DNA from: Zanthoxylum bungeanum
Lineage: Eukaryota > Streptophyta > Magnoliopsida > Sapindales > Rutaceae
NCBI GenBank assembly: GCA_019454045.1
Contig: SKCR01006519.1
Location: 186,001 to 250,000 of the forward strand
Direction of reading: 5' to 3'
DNA: 64,000 nucleotides
Shown: positions 11,984 to 22,861 of the stretch, piece after piece
Position numbering within the stretch: position 1 is the stretch's first letter
Layout of the letters: every line of letters begins with the position of its first letter
The notes under the pieces: model-generated
Told to the model about the DNA's origin: nothing
Seen by the model: only the letters and a program-made list of their open reading frames with translations
The model's database searches: none
Translations under genes and position numbers: made by a program

Positions 11984-12202
11984 AATTTGATTGTCAAGTT
12001 ATGATTTTGTGTTTAGATAGTCTAAAATAGTTGGAAATTTTACCCATCCCATCTAAATTCGGATTAAATGATTTGAGAATGTTATTTCAAAATTTAAAAA
12101 AAATAAATAAAATAATGAAAGTATTTCTTTCCTCTCAAAAAAAAAAAATATTGAATGAAAAGTTATTGTGTTTGTTTGGTTGTGTTGTGTCATGTGTGTA
12201 GG

Positions 12203-12373
12203 GTTCCCACACCTGGTGGTGTAGGGTTCAAAATCTCACATTGAGGTTCTGGGTTCGAATCCAGGGGGTGTACTTCTTGTAAGAGCCTGGAACAGCCGGT
12301 AATTTTACCTGCGCCGCGACCCAGAATGGGTGGTTTGGTGGCGGGATTTCCATCCTTTCAAAAAAAAAAAAAA
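12203..12373 (+). mobile_element. tRNA-derived SINE with 16-bp target duplication
   Basis: The body contains TGGTGGTGTAGGGTTC (A box region) and GGGTTCGAATCC (perfect pol III B box), then TGTAAGAGCCTGGAACAGCC, and ends with a poly(A) tail. The 16-bp repeat GTGTCATGTGTGTAGG flanks it at 12187-12202 and 12374-12389, so boundaries are precise. Same family as 5506-5693. Confidence 0.9.
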
Positions 12374-13138
12374 GTGTCATGTGTGTAGGCTTCCGCCAAT
12401 TGCTAGCTAGCTGTTATAAAAAAACAACAAATATTATGTAATAATTTAATAAACTTCTTTATCTCTCTCTCTCTCTCTCGCTTTCTAGTGCTAACCTTAT
12501 CATAATGAATTGTCTTTGTTTTCGAAAAGTGTCGGTGGTGGTGTGTTTCACTCTCCTTTAATTTTGACCTAATTTGAATTTCCTTTCTTTTATTATGGCT
12601 GGCTGGATATGGTCATACTCACACTGTTTCAAAATCTATGGATTTTCCAAATTCCGCCATCTTCCTAGTTTTTATTACTTTCTTTAAGTTTTAATAAAAT
12701 ATTATAACTGTTTATTGTATTTTAGACCTATGTTTTTAATTCAAGTTTATCAATGAGGTGTAAATTGAATCATTTAAGCGTTGAAACTCTTATAAATACT
12801 TCCTTAATCCCTTTTTTAATAGGCCGTTGTTCTTTTCTCAACAAAATAAAGGAACATGATTAATGTGGTAAGAAAATTAATATTTTCTTGATATCCCTTC
12901 ATTAATACAAAATAATCTCACTTAAACTCAAGTAAAGTTCTTAATTTAACTCTCTTTAAATAAAGAAATTGCACTATAATTTGTAACTTCTAAAAATAGA
13001 AAGGTGGCCTATCAAAAAGGGATGGAGGGAGTAATAAATTTAATATTCTAGAATTTTAAATTCGAATTAGAGAAATATATAATTTTAAAATATATAATTC
13101 AAGCCCTTTATATAGTAGCATTGGTCGAAAATATTGGG

Positions 13139-13241
13139 GCATTATGGTCATTTAATTTTTAAAAATATTTATCAAATAAACATTTGGTTAATAAGCCATA
13201 TATAATTATATAATTGGCTTATTTAATTAACATATATTACA

Positions 13242-13289
<48 letters not shown>

Positions 13290-14062
13290 ATTGCAAACTT
13301 TACACGTGTATTTATATTATCATATTTAACATTTACATTAAACGTAATATGTATACATTTATATAACTTGTGTCAAATTAATATTTCTTCATTAATGTGT
13401 ATTTAATTTAATTATGTATCAAATATCAATACACAATAAAAATAAACAAAATGTCCCGACATGTGTATTTTCATTTAACGATTAAACGATTCGAATTAAT
13501 TAGCTTAATCCGATTAAAATATTATGAATAATCTGTATTATTCATAAAGCGTTGTCCAAGTAATCTATGAGTACACTTCATATTGTAGGACTCTCTAAGT
13601 TCAGGTTTATCCTTCACAAAATCTAATTTTGTGTCTATAATTTACCCACTCGTGAATTATGACGACCACATATAATCTTGCTGAACTATACAAGTCCAGA
13701 TTGTTGCATATGCATAATCCATTTGTCAAAGGTTATCCATATTTTACCGGGGATATAGATATAAACGTCAAATCCATCCGTCACATTACTCATTAATTCG
13801 TGATCTCTCAATAATACTTGGAACTCATTTCCACAATGTACCACATCCATAGATTTGTTAGATCGCAAACAAGTGAATGATACCTATATCTTGTACACAT
13901 GACTGCCGAATCTTGTTTTGATACTCACCAGATATCATGAGAATCAGTCTACAACTAACGAACAAGCGGAGGTCTGTTTTAAGAAGATCATTGACATGAC
14001 TGTCATCAAAGTGTAGAGGATAACTCATATATCCACTCTGATATCTCAAGTCGAAGGACCAC
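13139..14062 (-). repeat. Copia-like LTR, family B, minus; split by the Athila insertion
   Basis: Reverse complement of the repeat at 1771-3840, with matching landmarks (CACTTCATATTGTAGGACTCTC at 13575, ATATCTCAAGTCGAAGGACC at 14041). It stops at ACCAC (14058-14062), where the compound Athila element begins, and resumes as ACCACATATGCTGCT at 32695-32709, matching the order of bases in the uninterrupted relative at 1931-1965. Left boundary approximate. Confidence 0.65.
13246..13284. repeat. (TA)n microsatellite
   Basis: Uninterrupted TA dinucleotide run inside the family B copia-like LTR. Other short TA runs are near 33553 and 39213, and a CT run is near 12462. Confidence 0.9.
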
Positions 14063-14215
14063 TGATGAGCGGAAAATATATCAATATTTACTGCCCCTTT
14101 TACTTAATATTTTATATAGTTTCTCGAGTTTTATGAATATTTTACAGACAAAATAAAATTGGGACTCAATGGAATAAATTAGGACGAAATATGGAACGAA
14201 GAAGGGCAAAAACTG
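14063..14215 (+). repeat. Left LTR remnant
   Basis: Begins with the family terminus TGATGAG, followed by text parallel to other LTR starts (ACTTAATATTTTATATAGTTTC). After about 150 bp it jumps directly into gag (ACTTTCTGGACTAATGAG, compare 23508). The remainder of the LTR, the primer site and the N-terminal half of gag are deleted. Confidence 0.75.
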
Positions 14216-14884
14216 GACTTTCTGGACTAATGAGAACAACAATAGATGCTGCTGCTGGAGGAGCATTAATGGAAAAAAGAGAAGATTGGACCTGTGACTT
14301 AATTGAAGAAATGACTAACAACAATTCTTTGTGGCTAACATAGAAGAGCATGATCCATCGAATTGCAGGAATCCACGAAGTAGGAACCAACACAGCTGTG
14401 CTAAGCTAGATCAGATTTGTAAATGCCTGGAAACTCTTAGCATGCAGGTTAATGCTGGATCCACAAGTTCACCATATATAGGAGCACCAGAGGCAGAATC
14501 TTACCACCAACATGATGAGACTGTGAACTATGTCAGCAACTTCAACAGACAGAGAAACAATCCATATTCCAATACCTATAACCCAGGTTGGAGTAATCAT
14601 CTCAATTTCGTATGGAGCAACACTTCAGGGAAAAAGAACAATCCACCACTAGGATTTCAACAGCAGAATAAAAGCCAGAAGTATGAATATCAGAAGTGCT
14701 TGCCCAGATGAAAAAACAAGAAGCCAAATATGACGCTTTAGCAGCTGTGGTTCAAAATCAACCAGTATCTTTGAAGGCACTAGAGAATCAAATGGGACAA
14801 CTTGCCAATGCTCAGAGTTACAGACCGCAATGTACCATTCCTAACAACACAGAACCAAATCCAAGGAACAGAGGGAAGGACTAA
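14216..14884 (+). pseudogene. Athila-type gag, 3' part (copy 1)
   Basis: Begins inside the gag domain at LSGLMRTTIDAAAGGAL and continues with DLIEEMTNNNSLW, then a Gln/Asn/Pro-rich stretch (NPYSNTYNPGWSNHLNF). In-frame stops and frameshifts separate the blocks near 14341, 14409 and 14710. The N-terminal part of gag is absent because of the deletion that also removed most of the LTR. The product family packages element RNA into virus-like particles; this copy cannot. Confidence 0.75.
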
Positions 14885-14989
14885 TGTCAAACTATCACCT
14901 TGAAAAGCGGCACTGAAATAAATAAAGATGTTAGAGTTAAAGCATATACTGAGAATGTTCCAAAAGAAAGCAATAAAGTAAATCCATAG

Positions 14990-17900
14990 ATGGAGGAAAA
15001 CGAGGCAAAAGAAAATGATCGAGAAAGATTTATTCCACCTCCACCTTTTCCACAAAGTCTCTAGAAACACAAGCTGGACAAGCAATTTGCTCGATTTCTG
15101 GAGATTTTCAAAAAGCTGCACATCAAAATTCCATTTAAAGAAGCATTGGAATAAATGCCCAGTTATGTCAAATTCATGAAAGATATTATGTCATGAAAGC
15201 GAAGATTGAGAGATTACGAGACTGTAGCACTGACAGAAGAATGCAGTGCCATCATTCAGAGGAAGCTTCCCCCAAAGTTGAAGGATTCTGGCAGTTTCAC
15301 CATCCTTTCCACCATAGGAGAACATTACTTCGGTAAAGCTTTGTGTGATTTAGGTGCTAGTATTAACTTGATGTCTTTGTCTATTTACGGGAAACTGCAA
15401 CTTGGAGAAGCAAAGCCTACCTCAGTCACTCTCCAACTTGTTGATAGATCACTCATATTTTCGAGAGAGGTAGTGGAAGATATGCTGGTCAAAGTCGACA
15501 AATTCATTTTCCCATCATATTTCATTATCCTGGACATGGAAGAAGACAAAGACATACTCATCATCCTCGGAAGACCATTCTTGGCTATAGGTCGAACCAT
15601 CATTGATGTATAAAAATGTGAACTAACCATGTGGGTGCAGGACTAAGAAATAACGTTCAATGTTTTCAAAGCCATGAAATTTCCAAATGATGAACGAGAG
15701 GAGGAATGTTTCAGACTTGATGTAATAGAAAGTATCATTCAGAACACAGATGCAATGCAACTTTCCACTGACAAACTTGAAACATGCATCACCAACATGA
15801 TTGACAGAGAATTAGATGATGATATTTTGGAATGTATCAACTATCTTGATGGAGCCTCTCGCTTTAGATCGACACCACAAGTGGAAAGCTTGGAATTACA
15901 GAAAAAATGAGCGAATCAAACCCTCGATTGAATAATCACCGCATCTAGAACTAAATCCACTTCCGAGCCATCTCAGGTATGCATACTTGGAAAACTCTTC
16001 TGATTTACCTGTGATTATTTCTTCGTCGCTAACGTGGGTGTAGAAAGATAAGTTGTTGAGAGTGTTACGTGAGCATAATAGAGCTATTGGCTGGACTATA
16101 GCAGACATTCGAGGTATCAGTCCATCATTGTGCATGCACAAATGGAGCATCAGCGAAGGCTGAATCCAATCATGAAAGAAGTTTTGAAGAAGAAATCATC
16201 AAATGGCTGGATGCAGACATCATTTACCCCATCTCTGACAGCTCTTGGTTAAGTCCTATGTAATGTGTACCCAAGAAAATAGGAATGAATGTAGTTACAA
16301 ATGAAAAGAACGAGCTGATTCCAACAAGGACATTGACTGGATGAAAAATGTGCATGGACTATAGGAAACTGAACAAAGCCACACAGAAGGATCATTTCCT
16401 GCTATCATTTATTGACCAAATACTAGACAGATTGGCAGACCATGATTTCTACTGCTTTCTGGATGGATACTCGGGGTACAATCAGATTGCCATCGCCCTA
16501 GAAGATCAGGAGAAAATCATATTTACATGCCCGTATGGTACTTTTGCTTTCCGCATGATGCCATTTAAATTCTGTAATGCTCCTGCCACGTTTCAACGAT
16601 GTATGATGGCCATCTTCTCAGACATGATAAAACAAAACATGGAAGTCTTCATGGATGACTTCTCAATGTTTGGAGACGCGTTTGACCACTGCTTGTATAA
16701 TCTGAAAAAATTCTTACAAAGATGTGAAGATACCAACCTGGTACTCAATTGGGAGAAATGCCACTTCATGGTGCATGAATGCATTATCTTGGGACATCAG
16801 ATCTCACAAAAGGGAATCGAGGTAGACAAAGAAAAAATCGAGACAATAGAGAAACTACCTCCACCATCATCCATCAACGGGATTCGAAGTTTTCTTAGGC
16901 ATGCAGGATTTTACAGGAGATTCATCAAAGACTTCTCCAAGATTGCTAAGCCTATGTGCAATCTGTTGGAGAAAGACACGTCGTTCCATTTCACCAAATA
17001 ATGCCACCATGCTTTTGAGATCTTGAAACAGAAGTTAATCTCTGCCCCCATCATAGTAGCACCAGATTGGACGCTTCCATTTGAAGTGATGTGCAATGCC
17101 AGTGATTTTGCTGTAGGTGCGGTTTTGGGACAATGTAACGTGAAAATTTTTCACACCATTTACTACGCCAGCAAAACTTTGAATGAAGCTCAACTCAACT
17201 ACACAATAACTAAAAATGAGTTGTTTATAGTTGTGTTTGCTTTTGATAAATTCCGCTCCTATTTGCTGGGTCTCAAAGTGGTGGTCTACACAAATCATTC
17301 AACAATCAAATACCCGATCACGAAGAAAGATGCCAAGCTCAGATTGATCCATTGGGTGCTTCTATTGCAAGAATTTGACGTGGAGATCTGAGATAGGAAT
17401 GGGACAGAAAATCAAGTTGCAGATCGCTTATCGAGGCTCGAAAATGGAGGTACAACTGGCAATGAACTGACTATTAATGAAACTTTTCCAGATGAACAGT
17501 TGTTTTCCATCAAGCAGCAGAAAGTCCCATGGTATGCTAACTATGTGAACTACATAGTATCGGAGAAATGGCCGTTGGAATGGACATATTAGCAAAGAAA
17601 TAAATTCTTCAAAGAAGTTAAGCATTATGTCTGGGATGAGCCGTACCTATTGAAACATTATGCTGATCAGTTATTGCGGTGTTGTGTACCGCATGAGGAG
17701 GTTAATAGTGTCCTGCATCATTGTCATTCATCACCATACGGCGAACACTTCAGCGGAGACAAAACCGCGGCCAAAGTCCTACAATCAGGTTTGTTATAGC
17801 CCACTCTTTTAAAGATGCTCACTGATTCGTTCTTCAATGTGACATGTGCCAGAGAAAGGGGAATATTTCAAGGAGAAATGAATAACCTCTTCAAAGCATT

Positions 17901-18815
17901 CTCGAAGTGGAGATATTTGATGTATGTGGGATTGATTTTATGAGACCCTTTGTTCCATCATATGGAAACCTGTACATTCTGGTTATAGTAGACTACGTCT
18001 CCAAATGGGTTGAAGCAAAAACACTGCCATCAAATGACACCAAAGTGGTATTAAAATTCCTCAAAAAGAATATTTTCACTCGCTTCGGAACACCTCGAGC
18101 GATCATCAGTGATAGTGGCACAAACTTCTACAATAGATACTTCGATGCACTCCTAGCCAAATACGGAGTTACTCACAAAGTTGCCACTGCATAACATCCG
18201 CAGTCTAATGGTCAGGTTGAAGTTTCCAACAGAGAAATCAATAGAATCCTGAAGAGAACCGTTGGATCAACAAGGAGAGATTGGTCTATAAAATTAGATG
18301 ACGCATTATGGGTCTACCGCACAGCTTACAAGACACCCATTGGAATGTCCCCATATCGAATGATGTTTGGGAAAGAATCCCATATACTTGTGGAGCTCGA
18401 ACATAAAGCGTATTGGGCACTAAAGAAGCTAAATTTTTATCTGCAAACAGTAGGAGAGAAACAGCTCCACCAACTAAATGAATTGGAGGAATTTCGCCTC
18501 CATGCTTATGAGAATGCCAAACTGTACAAAGAAAAGACCAAGAAGTGGCATGATCAGAAAATAGTACACATATAACTAGAACCAGGGCAGTGGGTATTGT
18601 TATACAACTCAAGGTTAAAACTTTTTCCTAGCAAGCTGAAATCACGATGGTCAGGTCCATTTGTGATCACCTATGTTTTACCCTACAGATTCGTTGAGCT
18701 ACATGACTCCAACTCCAATGATACATTCAAAGTCATCAGCCAACATGTCAAACACTACTTGGGAGAATCCATCAAGCATAAAAAAAAGAGTCTCACACTT
18801 GCTGATCCAGGCTAA
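14990..18815 (+). pseudogene. Athila-type pol: protease, RT, RNase H, integrase (copy 1)
   Basis: Order: aspartic protease with DLGASINLM (near 15350); RT with MDYRKLNKAT (16351), FLDGYSGYNQIAIA and the active-site VFMDDFS (16650); RNase H with [13 protein letters not shown] (17090), where the usual catalytic Asp is Asn; integrase with an H/C zinc-binding region (near 17720) and the DDE core CGIDFM (17925), IISDSGTNF (18100) and [10 protein letters not shown] (18205). Several stops (for example 16261, 17389, 17590, 18192) and frameshifts break it. The last codons before TAA at 18813-18815 read TLADPG. The domain order RT-RNase H-integrase fixes it as Ty3/gypsy. Confidence 0.88.
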
Positions 18816-18835
18816 CGTTTGGACAATCATGTTTG

Positions 18836-18875
18836 GCTGAAGACGTTAAACTTAGCGCTAGCAGGGAGGCAACCC
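18836..18875 (+). other. Conserved post-pol motif (copy 1)
   Basis: The 40-bp stretch runs from GCTGAAGACGTTAAACTTAG to GGGAGGCAACCC. Close equivalents lie just after pol or gag/protease at 28003-28042 and, reversed, at 47805-47843, 58486-58525 and 60034-60073, including in the second, clearly different Athila-like family. It is noncoding in all copies. Function unknown. Confidence 0.6.
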
Positions 18876-18947
18876 AAGCATTCTGTATATATTGTGATAT
18901 TGTGTGCTTTCTTTTATGTGTTTATTTTTGTAGGAAAAGTCACAGAC

Positions 18948-19499
18948 ATGATGGAAGACGTTCTCATAAAACTGAACCAGTATTTTCCTTCTCTCCCTCA
19001 AGACTCTCTGATGAAAGTTTAGAAAGCACGCATTGAAAGAATGAGACTTCTGATGATCAAAGGTATTCCTAGTGATATTCGTTGGATAATTGAAGCACTA
19101 GTCCATTTGACAGGTGAGTCATCTGACTCTTTCATTTCATTTCTGTCTGTTTTAGAAAAAAAAACCTATGCTAAGAAAAGAAGAGCTAAACGATTAGGTG
19201 TTTGTTATAAATGTGCATGTTGTACATGCAATACTCATTATCGTTCTTTAGGAATGGTGTCTGATAATCGCAAATATAAAATAAAATTCATTAGGGATGA
19301 CATGAGTAAAGAGTCTTTAGATGACATATCATTGACTCTTGAGACGCATTCCAGTGGATATGTCTATCACGTAATTCGTACTTTACATACACAGTTTCGA
19401 AGAGAAAGACAACAATTGAGTCTCGAGAATCTGCATTTAAAAGACCCTATTTGCCAATTTATAAGAAAATTAGATGGGAAGCTTGTCCCTAACCCATAG
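18948..19499 (+). pseudogene. Accessory ORF 1: basic-arm/Cys-cluster protein (copy 1)
   Basis: ORF of about 183 codons between pol and LOG, starting MMEDVL after a T-rich tract ending TTTTTGTAG (candidate 3' splice site just before 18933) and ending KLVPNP at TAG 19497-19499. One in-frame TAG at 19020-19022 interrupts it. Features: N-terminal helical region, KKTYAKKRRAKRLG basic arm (about 19160-19195), then Cys cluster CYKCACCTCNTHY, then a charged C-terminal half. Relatives at 28123-28669 and 47181-47726. The basic arm followed at once by C-x2-C recalls the small cysteine-rich nucleic-acid-binding proteins of carlavirus-like plant viruses, but the later Cys spacing is shorter. It could equally be a retroelement-specific protein. 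Confidence 0.6.
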
Positions 19500-19674
19500 A
19501 GGTCATTCAAGCCGTTACTTTCTTTGTCGTTAACTAATTATTGTGATTTATTTTGTTATTTTCTTTTATTTTCACCGATAAGATCCAGACTTTTTGACTT
19601 TCACAATTTAATTTACTGTTAAGCTAATAATTGTCATTTGGAAGGTACTAGTGCTATTATTACTCACCCTTTTT

Positions 19675-19688
19675 CAGGATCTATAAAT
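19675..19688 (+). promoter_or_regulatory. Candidate 3' splice site and TATA box before LOG copy 1
   Basis: ACCCTTTTTCAG ends at 19677 and TATAAAT follows at 19682-19688, 62 bp before the LOG ATG. In copy 2 TATAAAT is at 28871-28877 (again 62 bp before ATG), with CAG mutated to CAT. In copy 3, on the minus strand, the same pair (CATTTTCAG, TATAAAT at 46971-46977) lies about 48 bp before the ATG. Either a spliced subgenomic mRNA or an internal promoter could express LOG. Confidence 0.45.
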
Positions 19689-19743
19689 TCAACTCATCAT
19701 TGCTCACTTCAACACATACAGATTAGAGAGAGTAAAGAAGAAA

Positions 19744-20393
19744 ATGGAAGCAACTTCAAGCAGACGAGTCATGAATATTTGTGTGTTTTACTGGACTAGT
19801 TATGGATCTAAGCCAGAATTTGTTGAGGCAGCGAAAGAATTGGGTAGAGTCATGGTAGAGAGAAATATGCACTTAGTATATGGCGGTGGCAATCTCGGAT
19901 TGATGGGATACATTTCAAAGGCCGTACAGGAAGGAGGTAGTCAAGTTTTGGGAATCATCCCAAAACCTTTGGCGGACGCAAATCTTATTGGACAATCAAA
20001 CAGAGATGAATGCATTGAGTCAGGTATGTCCGAACGACTTGTTGAAATGATTAATCGTGCTGATGCTTTTATTGCTTTGCCAGGTGGCTTGGGCACGATG
20101 GAGGAAATTTTTACAGTGATATCTTGGCCGAACTTGAACATACACAAAAAACCAATTGGACTGTTTAATGTTGATGAATTTTTTGACTTTCTTTTTGTGT
20201 CTCTTGAAGATGCCAGGAGAAATGGGTTCCTTTCAAAACCTGTAAAAGATTCCTCTTCACTGCCAAAAAAACCAATAATTTAATTTACCAACTCTTGACG
20301 TTTGAACCAAATATTGACCATATCATTTCCAAGTTGAACTGGTCTGATGATCGTGGTAAGAAGCGTCAGAAAAATATGGATCTTAACCTTTAG
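19744..20393 (+). pseudogene. LONELY GUY-like cytokinin riboside 5'-monophosphate phosphoribohydrolase, captured (copy 1)
   Basis: LOG enzymes hydrolyse cytokinin riboside monophosphate to the free active base plus ribose phosphate. This intronless ORF is open for 179 codons from MEATSSRRVMNICVF. Conserved LOG blocks: [41 protein letters not shown] and GTMEE (the PGGxGTxEE signature), then KKPIGLFNVDEFF. The upstream conserved Arg (codon 20036-20038) is present. Damage: FCGTS reads FYWTS, and a frameshift near 20250 ends the frame at 20283. The rest of the domain remains to 20393, ending KKRQKNMDLNL. It sits between accessory ORF 1 and the 3' noncoding region, the env-like position of Athila elements. 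Host LOG genes contain introns, so capture through mRNA is likely. Confidence 0.88.
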
Positions 20394-20862
20394 TTTTCTT
20401 TTTAGATGTAGATAAAATTGACAATTTCACACTAACCGGGTACTATCTTCTAAACCTTTCTTTTTTTTTAAGACATTGGGGACAATCTCTCAATTAGGTT
20501 TGGGGGATGGGATAATTGACTAATATCTTGTTTTTGTTTTTGTTTTTTTTTTTTTCTGTGTGTTGTTTTTGCTTTGTTATATATATAAAAAAAATAAAAA
20601 AATGATATATATAAAAGAAAAACAAAAAAAAAAAATTATTTTGCTTTTTATATTCTTAACTTTACTAACTAAGTGGAATTGTGTTTGAGTAGATGTGTAA
20701 GGAGTTTCCACTCCTGAGACATATCTCATACTAATTCGTAACTAGTTAATTTTTGTTTATTTCCTTTTAAATTATTTAAATTCGTGAATTCTCCATAATA
20801 TTGACTAAATTGGATCTTTATATGCTCATGTAACATGTATTATCAACATACATGGTAACAAG
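20394..20862 (+). other. 3' noncoding region of first internal part, truncated
   Basis: Contains GACATTGGGGACAATCTCTC and a purine run TTAGGTTTGGGGGATGG (20500), a PPT-like motif found after LOG in every copy (29690, reversed at 46050 and 63490). It breaks off after CATGGTAACA, where other copies continue for 0.6 kb or more to the true PPT; the middle LTR is joined there. Confidence 0.6.
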
Positions 20863-22730
20863 TGATGAGTGGTAAATAGATCATTATTTCCCACTCCTTT
20901 AACTTAATATTTTGTATAATTTCTTGAGTTTTGGGAATATTTTGATGTGTTTTGTGTTATTTTGTAGATAAATAAAATAATAAGACTCTCTGGAGGCATT
21001 TCGGGGCCAAAACAGTGAAAAATGGACAAAATGGCAAAATAGCCATTTTCGCGTCGCGACCGCTAAAATGCGCTGGACACGTGTCATCATCATAGAAGTT
21101 TTCTATCATACGCCCTTGCTAACATGCGCCTGACACGTGTCAACATCATAAAAAATCTGCTAAAATGTGCTGTGCCACGTGTCACCATCACATGCTACCG
21201 ATACTTATCATTGAGACATGTTATTGATGAAGTCATGATGATGTCAGTGTCGCGACGCAAGCACAATCTTACGCGTCACGACGCGGAGCCAATAATTGAG
21301 ATAATCATTTAGCCGATGCTACGTGTCACCATCCCCGCGAAAGCCGTGCAACGTGTCATTCATCAACGACGCGTCGCGACGCGTGGAGGCAAAATTTTCC
21401 TATAAATAGAGGCCGAATTTCATTTGTAAATTCATACTTTCTTCTAAATAATTCCTTAAGAATACTAAGAAGATTGTATCTTGTTTGTTTATTTACAACT
21501 TTCAGTATTTAATTTTCGCAATTGCATTTTTTTTTTTTTTTACTTTTCAGTTTTTACTTTTCAGTAATGATGAGGTAACTCTCCCCTGCTGGGGTAAATG
21601 GTAAAGCTTTTATTACTAATATTTAGATTAATCTCCCTTAATTATAATATATAAACTATTTAAAACCTGACTTAATGAGGATATCGCCTTTATGGTCGAT
21701 TGGACTTAATGAAATTGGTTTTAACCTGACTAAGCTGGATATCGCTTGTATGGTTGGTTGGTAATTAATTATAAATTTGACTTAATCATGATACCGCCTA
21801 TATGGTCGGTTGGTAACATCACGCAAAGTTAATATATTATAATAAATGAGATATCTAAAATAGTAGTAATAAAAGTGGATCTTCTAACCCCCAACATTTT
21901 CTTTTATTGTACTTTTATATTTTTAATTTCCAGCATTTACTTTATTTAATTTTCAACATTTACTTTATGTCTTTTATTTTATTTAAGCTTTTATTAGCCT
22001 TAGATATGTGTCGTAACTAAGTCTGTTATATGGGGTTGTGATGAATTCCAATATCACCGGTTTATAAGGTGTTATTTCATGTTTTGGGTAATATAAAGGT
22101 TTATTTATTAATTCTTAAGCTTAATGCTTCTTGTTAACTGGCCATTAATAAGATTGATCTGGTAAACTTAAAATAAACTTGACAAAGGAATTTTAAGTTT
22201 CAGCCTTAGACTTAATAGTCCACGATCTTCATTGAGGATAAATAACCCTTTAATAGATTTCCTTACAGGATAGACATATACCTGTCGGGCGGGGGTAGCC
22301 ATAATTGAAACTTAAACTTAATGAATTCAGGTAACTTGGTTGACATAGACATATGATTAATTGGGTTACATTGGGTATTTGCATCTGACCATCGACAGAG
22401 GCGTTTACATAATTTCATTTTCCAGATTAATAAACCAATATATTACACAAACGTAAGATAACCATTTCATCTTTAAAAGATATTGGATGAATTCACAACC
22501 CTGGATAGTTTAATAATCTTGAATTTTCCTCAATCTACTTTCGCGTTGTTTTCACTTGTTTTAAATTTAAAGTCACCATTCAATCAAACAACCAATATAT
22601 TAGATATTCATAAATATTTGGCTTCATAAATTAATAGCTTAGGTATTAAGTCCTCGTGAGATCGATACTTTTTATACTACTTGAACGATACGTGCGCTTG
22701 CATTATACGCGTGTGATTATGCTCCGGTCA
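20863..22730 (+). repeat. Middle LTR, complete (1868 bp)
   Basis: Starts TGATGAG and ends CCGGTCA. The core promoter TATAAATAGA is at 21401-21410, so U3 is about 0.57 kb and R-U5 about 1.3 kb. U3 carries ACACGTGTCA sites and TCGCGA palindromes (near 21052, 21374). It serves as 3' LTR of the first internal part and 5' LTR of the second. Confidence 0.85.
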
Positions 22731-22736
22731 AGTTTT

Positions 22737-22754
22737 TGGCACCGTTCCCGGGGA
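22737..22754 (+). other. Primer binding site (tRNA-Asp type)
   Basis: TGGCACCGTTCCCGGGGA, six bases after the LTR end. It differs at two positions from the version at 53189-53206, which matches the 3' end of plant tRNA-Asp as used by Athila elements. Confidence 0.8.
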
Positions 22755-22861
22755 TTTATTTATCTTTCATTATTAGTTTTGAGGTTAGATAACTTTACTT
22801 GTATCTAATTTTTTTAACTTATTATTTATGTTTTCTTGTGTTTCAAGTTCTCAGACACTAC

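Noticed and set aside
13246..13284. AT dinucleotide run as possible origin or promoter
   Set aside because: Simple microsatellite in a plant LTR; no supporting context.
19744..20393. LOG as a resident host gene that merely lies next to the elements
   Set aside because: It lacks introns, recurs at the same internal position in four copies and shares flanking element sequence on both sides.
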